Both the position numbers and the translations under genes were made by a program. Below the pieces are notes generated by a model. The model saw only the letters and a list, made by a program, of their open reading frames with translations, had not been told where the DNA came from and searched no databases. From Rhizobiaceae bacterium (GTDB lineage: Bacteria; Pseudomonadota; Alphaproteobacteria; Rhizobiales; Rhizobiaceae), in assembly GCA_913776675.1 (NCBI GenBank), contig CAJYRE010000470.1:1-8682 (forward strand): 8,682 nt of DNA. The letters run 5' to 3'. The first letter of the stretch is position 1, and each line of letters starts with the position of its first letter. Positions 5,063 to 8,682 of this stretch are shown piece after piece.

Positions 5063-6845
5063 GGACAGCAGGGTCGGCTGGCAGGGTCAGAATAAACCGC
5101 GCACCGGAAACGTGGCCTGTTTCTGTTTGAACGATGTTTTCCGCCCGCAAGGAACCGCCATGTGCCTCGGCAATTTGTCGGCTAATCGACAGGCCAAGGC
5201 CAGAATTCTGGCCAAAGCTTTCGCCATCGGGCCGGTCCGTGTAGAAGCGCTCAAAAATCCGGTCGATATTTTCCGCCTGAATCCCCGGACCATTATCCTC
5301 GACGGTCACAACGCAGCGGCTGCGGGTGCGTGACAGGCGCACAGAAATCAACCCTTCCTTTTCTGGAACAAAAGAGCGAGCATTTTCAATCAGATTGGTG
5401 ACAATCTGGCCAATACGCAAATCATGGCCCTGCACGATGAAGCGGCTTTTTTGTCCCGGTTTCTGATCAACCGTATATTCGATCTGTACCGGCTTTTTGC
5501 TGCTGCGAATTTGCCGTGAAATTTCAACAAGATTACCCAGCACAACTTCCATATCCACTGGTGATGCATCCGAGCGCGCCAGCTCGGCATCCAGCCGCGA
5601 GGCATCGGAAATATCGCTGATCAACCGATCCAGACGCCGCACGTCATGCTGGATAATATCGTGCAAACGTTGTTTGGAGGCATCTGTCTTGGCCACTGGC
5701 AGGGTTTCCACCGCACTTCGCAATGAGGTGAGGGGGTTTTTCAGCTCATGACTGACATCGGCGGCAAAGCTTTCAATGGCGTCAATCCGGTCATAGAGCG
5801 CTGTGGTCATTTCCCGAAGCGCAACAGAAAGATTGCCGATTTCATCCTGCCGGATAGAGAAATCCGGGATTTCCTCACGCTCCTTGGCTCCGCGTCGCAC
5901 CCGGATCGCCGCCGCCGACAGACGGCGCAGCGGATTGGCAATGGTGGAAGACAAAAGTAGCGACAAAACAATATTGACCAGTGTTGCCACCCCAAACACC
6001 CGCAGAATGGCAAGGCGTTCGGCATGCACAATCTTATCAATATCACCAGCCTGGGTGGACAGCAGCAAAACACCCAACACCGCCCGGAACCGTTGGACCG
6101 GCACGGCCACGGAGACAATCAGCTCACCCTGTTCGGTGACGCGCACCACGGCACCACGCACACCGGTCAGCGCATTCATCACTTCCGGATAAATCGAGCC
6201 ATCGCCGCCCGGTGCTTCTTTGTAAAGCGGCACATTGCCGGGTTGCAGCATGCGGTTGAACAGCTTGCTGAACCAATCGGCCCAACTTTCGGTTTCGCCT
6301 TCAACGGGTTGCAAATCGTAACGCAGCACCTGTCCACGGGAATAAAGATGGCGCGAATCCAGCAACAGATTGGCATCCGCATCAAACAGCCGGGCACGGG
6401 TGCGGGTCGGCGAAATCAGCCGGCGCAACACCGGAGCCACCCGCTCCGGATTGATCGGAAATTCCAGATCTTCATCGTTCGGCACCGGCGTAATGCTTTG
6501 TCCGGCCTGCAATTCCAGCAGTTTTTGCGGATCAATGGTGATGGAATTGGTATCCACCGAGGCGGAAGCCGCAATGGCTCCCGCAATAATTTCGCCTTGG
6601 GTGAGCAGGCTTTCCACGCGGGCATCAATCAGTCCCTCGCGGAACTGATTGAGATACATGATGCCGCCAACCAGCACGATCAGGGCAGCCAGATTGAAAA
6701 ACACGATCCGGCGCGTCAGGCTGGAAAAGACGGCATTGCCGAAAATGCGCCGGATCAGCGTGAAAGGGTGCGAAAAGGAAAAGCGCCGTTTGGCCGGGCG
6801 GCCATCGCCCGACTCATTATCCTTTTCCTCTGAGAACCTTAACAA
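5052..6845 (-). CDS. chvG: Sensor histidine kinase ChvG (ExoS/BvrS family)
   Basis: ChvG is an inner-membrane histidine kinase that phosphorylates ChvI. In this group it senses acid or envelope stress, with the periplasmic repressor ExoR, and controls exopolysaccharide, motility and host-interaction genes. The 597-residue protein has a basic cytoplasmic N-terminus, a membrane helix at about 47-65, a periplasmic sensor domain to about 276, a second helix at about 279-300, HAMP at about 301-354, and the HisKA H-box with phospho-acceptor H366 (FAADVSHELKNPLTSLR). The ATPase domain shows the N-box NLIENAR (484-490), DNGPG (517-521) and GLGL (549-552). All key residues are intact. The start is uncertain. 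The only early in-frame start is TTG at 6845, with GAGAGG eight bases upstream and an in-frame TGA five codons before. It follows chvI by 46 bases in the same unit. Confidence 0.96.
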   Translation of the reverse strand: MLRFSEEKDNESGDGRPAKRRFSFSHPFTLIRRIFGNAVFSSLTRRIVFFNLAALIVLVGGIMYLNQFREGLIDARVESLLTQGEIIAGAIAASASVDTNSITIDPQKLLELQAGQSITPVPNDEDLEFPINPERVAPVLRRLISPTRTRARLFDADANLLLDSRHLYSRGQVLRYDLQPVEGETESWADWFSKLFNRMLQPGNVPLYKEAPGGDGSIYPEVMNALTGVRGAVVRVTEQGELIVSVAVPVQRFRAVLGVLLLSTQAGDIDKIVHAERLAILRVFGVATLVNIVLSLLLSSTIANPLRRLSAAAIRVRRGAKEREEIPDFSIRQDEIGNLSVALREMTTALYDRIDAIESFAADVSHELKNPLTSLRSAVETLPVAKTDASKQRLHDIIQHDVRRLDRLISDISDASRLDAELARSDASPVDMEVVLGNLVEISRQIRSSKKPVQIEYTVDQKPGQKSRFIVQGHDLRIGQIVTNLIENARSFVPEKEGLISVRLSRTRSRCVVTVEDNGPGIQAENIDRIFERFYTDRPDGESFGQNSGLGLSISRQIAEAHGGSLRAENIVQTETGHVSGARFILTLPADPAVHEK

Positions 6846-6891
6846 GGAGATACCCTCTCAACCATTCCGCCAGCGCCTGTGCTGCTTCGGC

Positions 6892-7614
6892 TCACGCTGT
6901 TTCCCGGAAGCGGTATCCTACCCCGTAAAGGGTTTCAATCATGTCGAAATCATTGTCAGCCATTTTGAATTTTTTGCGCAAACGCTTGATATGGCTGTCA
7001 ATGGTGCGGTCATCCACATAGACCTGCTCGTCATAGGCGGCATCCATCAGCGCATCACGGCTTTTGACCACACCGGGTCGTTGCGCGAGGGAGTGGAGGA
7101 TGAGGAATTCGGTCACGGTCAATGTCACCGGATCACCTTTCCAGGTGCAGGTATGACGTTCCTGATCCATCACCAGTTGGCCACGCTCCAGATTGCGGGC
7201 CTGCTGCTCGGCGGCGGTTTTGGCATTGCCACCGGCTGCGGCATTTTCCCGATTGGCGGCGCGGCGCAAAATCGCCTTGACGCGCTCTACCAGCAGGCGC
7301 TGAGAGAACGGCTTGGTGATAAAATCATCGGCCCCCATTTTCAGGCCAAACAATTCATCAATCTCTTCATCTTTCGAGGTGAGGAAGATCACCGGCATAT
7401 CTGACTTTTGCCGCAGACGGCGTAAAAGCTCCATGCCATCCATGCGGGGCATCTTGATATCGAATATGCCAAGGTGCGGGGGACGTGCCAAAAGACCATC
7501 CAGCGCAGATGCGCCATCGGTATAGGTTTCGACCTTGTAGCCTTCCGCCTCCAAGGCAATGGATACGGATGTCAGGATATTCCGGTCGTCATCAACCAGC
7601 GCGATTGTTTGCAT
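6892..7614 (-). CDS. chvI: Response regulator ChvI (OmpR/PhoB family)
   Basis: ChvI is the cytoplasmic DNA-binding partner of ChvG. The receiver domain (1 to about 115) has the acidic pocket D8-D9-D10, the phospho-acceptor D52 ([10 protein letters not shown]), T79 and K101 (FITKPF). The C-terminal half is a winged-helix domain with [20 protein letters not shown], the recognition region [17 protein letters not shown] and the closing YGVGYRF. The 240 residues from ATG 7614 ([10 protein letters not shown]) match the length and start I know for ChvI, and GGAG lies nine bases upstream. An in-frame ATG at 7632 would add MTETSR and cannot be excluded. The ATG at 7713 has no family support. It is the first gene of the chvI-chvG-hprK unit and is divergent from pckA. 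Confidence 0.97.
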   Translation of the reverse strand: MQTIALVDDDRNILTSVSIALEAEGYKVETYTDGASALDGLLARPPHLGIFDIKMPRMDGMELLRRLRQKSDMPVIFLTSKDEEIDELFGLKMGADDFITKPFSQRLLVERVKAILRRAANRENAAAGGNAKTAAEQQARNLERGQLVMDQERHTCTWKGDPVTLTVTEFLILHSLAQRPGVVKSRDALMDAAYDEQVYVDDRTIDSHIKRLRKKFKMADNDFDMIETLYGVGYRFRETA

Positions 7615-7954
7615 GCGGCTTGTCTCCGTCATCTTTGTACAGTCCCGGCTTTCCCGGTCCGCTCTTGTGCCGAGCGGTTCGGGCAAGGCTTCATGAGGGT
7701 AAAGGTGGAACAAATTGTGGCAAAGATAAAGGGTGCGATGCTGAAGAGATCAAGAGGGGCATCGGATAGTTTGGGTCAGCCCGTATTTCTCTTGCGAGGC
7801 AACTGAACCGATTTAAAAACTGGCATATCAGTTTAAAACGATTAAATAACTGATATTATTGACTTTTATTGAAATTCGGCTCTTGCAAATTTAAAATTCC
7901 CCCTCTAGCGTAAAAGCACATTGACAGCCAATCCTGCCAAAAAAGGAATATCTC
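7615..7954. promoter_or_regulatory. Divergent chvI/pckA promoter region
   Basis: This 340-base spacer must hold the promoters of both chvI (minus) and pckA (plus). The half near chvI contains a hairpin CCGCTC-N7-GAGCGG (7659-7677) in the likely chvI leader. It also holds a weak minus-strand promoter candidate, with TTGATC and TTTATC 17 bases apart in the 7735-7765 area. The half near pckA is strongly AT-rich and carries nested inverted repeats (7817-7856). A weak plus-strand candidate is CTTGCA (7882-7887) with TCTAGC about 16 bases on. The promoters are guesses; the repeats are direct observations. Confidence 0.45.
7825..7856. promoter_or_regulatory. Nested inverted repeats upstream of pckA, operator candidate
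   Basis: ATATCAGTT (7825-7833) and AACTGATAT (7848-7856) are perfect nine-base inverted repeats 14 bases apart. Between and partly within them lies TTTAA-AACGA-TTAAA (7832-7846), an AT-rich palindrome with a central CG as in LacI-family operators. A further half-site AAACTG (7817-7822) pairs with CAGTTT (7829-7834). In Sinorhizobium, pckA is controlled by the LacI-family regulator PckR, so this could be its operator. That link is inference. Confidence 0.45.
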
Positions 7955-8682
7955 ATGGAGGAGCTTGGAGTGAACAATACCACGAAAGGTGTTGAGACGA
8001 TGGGGCTGGGTCAGGCCGCGCGCGTCCACTATAATCTGCTTCCGGCTGCTCTGTATGAGCATGCGATTCGGCGCGGCGAAGCTGTTTTGACGGCTGACGG
8101 TGCCCTTCTGGCCGAGACTGGTCAGCACACCGGGCGCTCTCCGAAGGATAAATTCATCGTTCAAGATGCCAATACCGATAGCCAGATCTGGTGGGATAAC
8201 AACAAACCGATGTCGAAGGCACATTTCGACATTCTGCATCAGGACATGCTGGCCCATGTGGCGGGCAAAGACCTGTTCGTGCAGGATTTGATTGGCGGTG
8301 CCGATGCGGCCAACGCGCTGCCGACCCGCGTTGTAACGGAATTGGCTTGGCATTCGCTGTTTATCCGTAATTTGCTGATTCGTCCGGATCGCGCAACTTT
8401 GAATGCATTTGAAGCCAAGTTCACCATCATCGATCTGCCCAGCTTCAAGGCCAATCCTGAACGCCACGGTTGTCGCACCGAAACGGTGATCGCTTGCGAT
8501 TTCACCAACAATATCGTGCTGATTGCCGGCACTTTTTACGCGGGTGAAATGAAGAAGTCGGTGTTCACGGCGCTGAACTACATGCTGCCCGCCAAGAAGG
8601 TTATGCCCATGCACTGCTCGGCCAATGTCGGCCCGGCGGGTGACTCGGCGGTGTTCTTCGGCCTGTCGGGCACGGGCAAGAC
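7955..8682 (+). CDS. pckA: Phosphoenolpyruvate carboxykinase (ATP), 5' part
   Basis: PckA converts oxaloacetate and ATP to phosphoenolpyruvate, CO2 and ADP, the first committed step of gluconeogenesis from succinate and other C4 acids. The first 242 residues are present; the family is usually about 535 residues, so the gene runs off the window. Visible motifs are the oxaloacetate-site [11 protein letters not shown] (56-66, with R61), [14 protein letters not shown] (192-205, with Y195 and the metal-site lysine at 200 or 201), the metal-ligand histidine H220 in [10 protein letters not shown], and the P-loop GLSGTGK (236-242). The ATG at 7955 is preferred because the protein then begins MEELGV like its relatives, and AAGGA lies seven bases upstream. 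A GTG at 7970 behind GGAGGAG is an alternative start. It is transcribed away from chvI. Confidence 0.97.
   Translation, partial: MEELGVNNTTKGVETMGLGQAARVHYNLLPAALYEHAIRRGEAVLTADGALLAETGQHTGRSPKDKFIVQDANTDSQIWWDNNKPMSKAHFDILHQDMLAHVAGKDLFVQDLIGGADAANALPTRVVTELAWHSLFIRNLLIRPDRATLNAFEAKFTIIDLPSFKANPERHGCRTETVIACDFTNNIVLIAGTFYAGEMKKSVFTALNYMLPAKKVMPMHCSANVGPAGDSAVFFGLSGTGK

Noticed and set aside
6649..7404. A 251-codon open frame on the plus strand across the chvG start and chvI
   Set aside because: It is antisense to two well-supported genes and its sequence shows no family resemblance; GC-rich codon bias leaves such frames open.
7856..8614. A 252-codon minus-strand frame across pckA
   Set aside because: It lies opposite a clear pckA coding frame and has no recognisable domain.

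Overview
The window looks like a chromosomal segment from an alphaproteobacterium of the order Rhizobiales, most likely family Rhizobiaceae (Rhizobium, Agrobacterium, Allorhizobium or Sinorhizobium relatives). The basis is gene content and order: pckA, chvI, chvG, hprK, an EIIA-Man gene, an HPr gene, ahcY and a multi-PAS kinase, in the arrangement I know from those genomes. The organism assignment is inferred from remembered synteny and protein resemblance, not from a search.

Layout. From right to left, seven genes are read on the minus strand: chvI (7614-6892), chvG (6845-5052), hprK (5062-4607), manX/EIIA-Man (4180-3779), ptsH/HPr (3767-3492), ahcY (3299-1899) and a DivL-like PAS kinase (1575 to beyond base 1). 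pckA (7955 onward) is read on the plus strand, divergently from chvI across a 340-base AT-rich spacer, and is cut by the window end. chvG and hprK overlap by 11 bases; manX and ptsH are 11 bases apart. A 425-base non-coding gap separates hprK from manX. ahcY has its own leader with an operator-like palindrome and ends at a strong intrinsic terminator.

How the genes fit together. ChvG/ChvI is the envelope and acid-stress two-component system of this group (ExoS/ChvI in Sinorhizobium, BvrS/BvrR in Brucella). HprK, EIIA-Man and HPr belong to the regulatory, sugar-independent phosphotransferase system, which uses PEP. PckA makes PEP from oxaloacetate in gluconeogenesis. AhcY removes S-adenosylhomocysteine in the methyl cycle. 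The kinase at the left edge resembles DivL of the CckA-CtrA cell-cycle pathway.

Points of note. The DivL-like reading frame is interrupted by an in-frame TAG at 186-184, and recognisable PAS-type sequence continues in the same frame to the window edge. The first usable start of chvG is TTG, with an out-of-frame ATG 20 bases upstream. Three non-coding stretches (ahcY leader, hprK-manX gap, chvI/pckA spacer) carry inverted repeats that look like regulatory sites. I found no mobile element, CRISPR array, tRNA or rRNA, and nothing that I would call an undescribed system.
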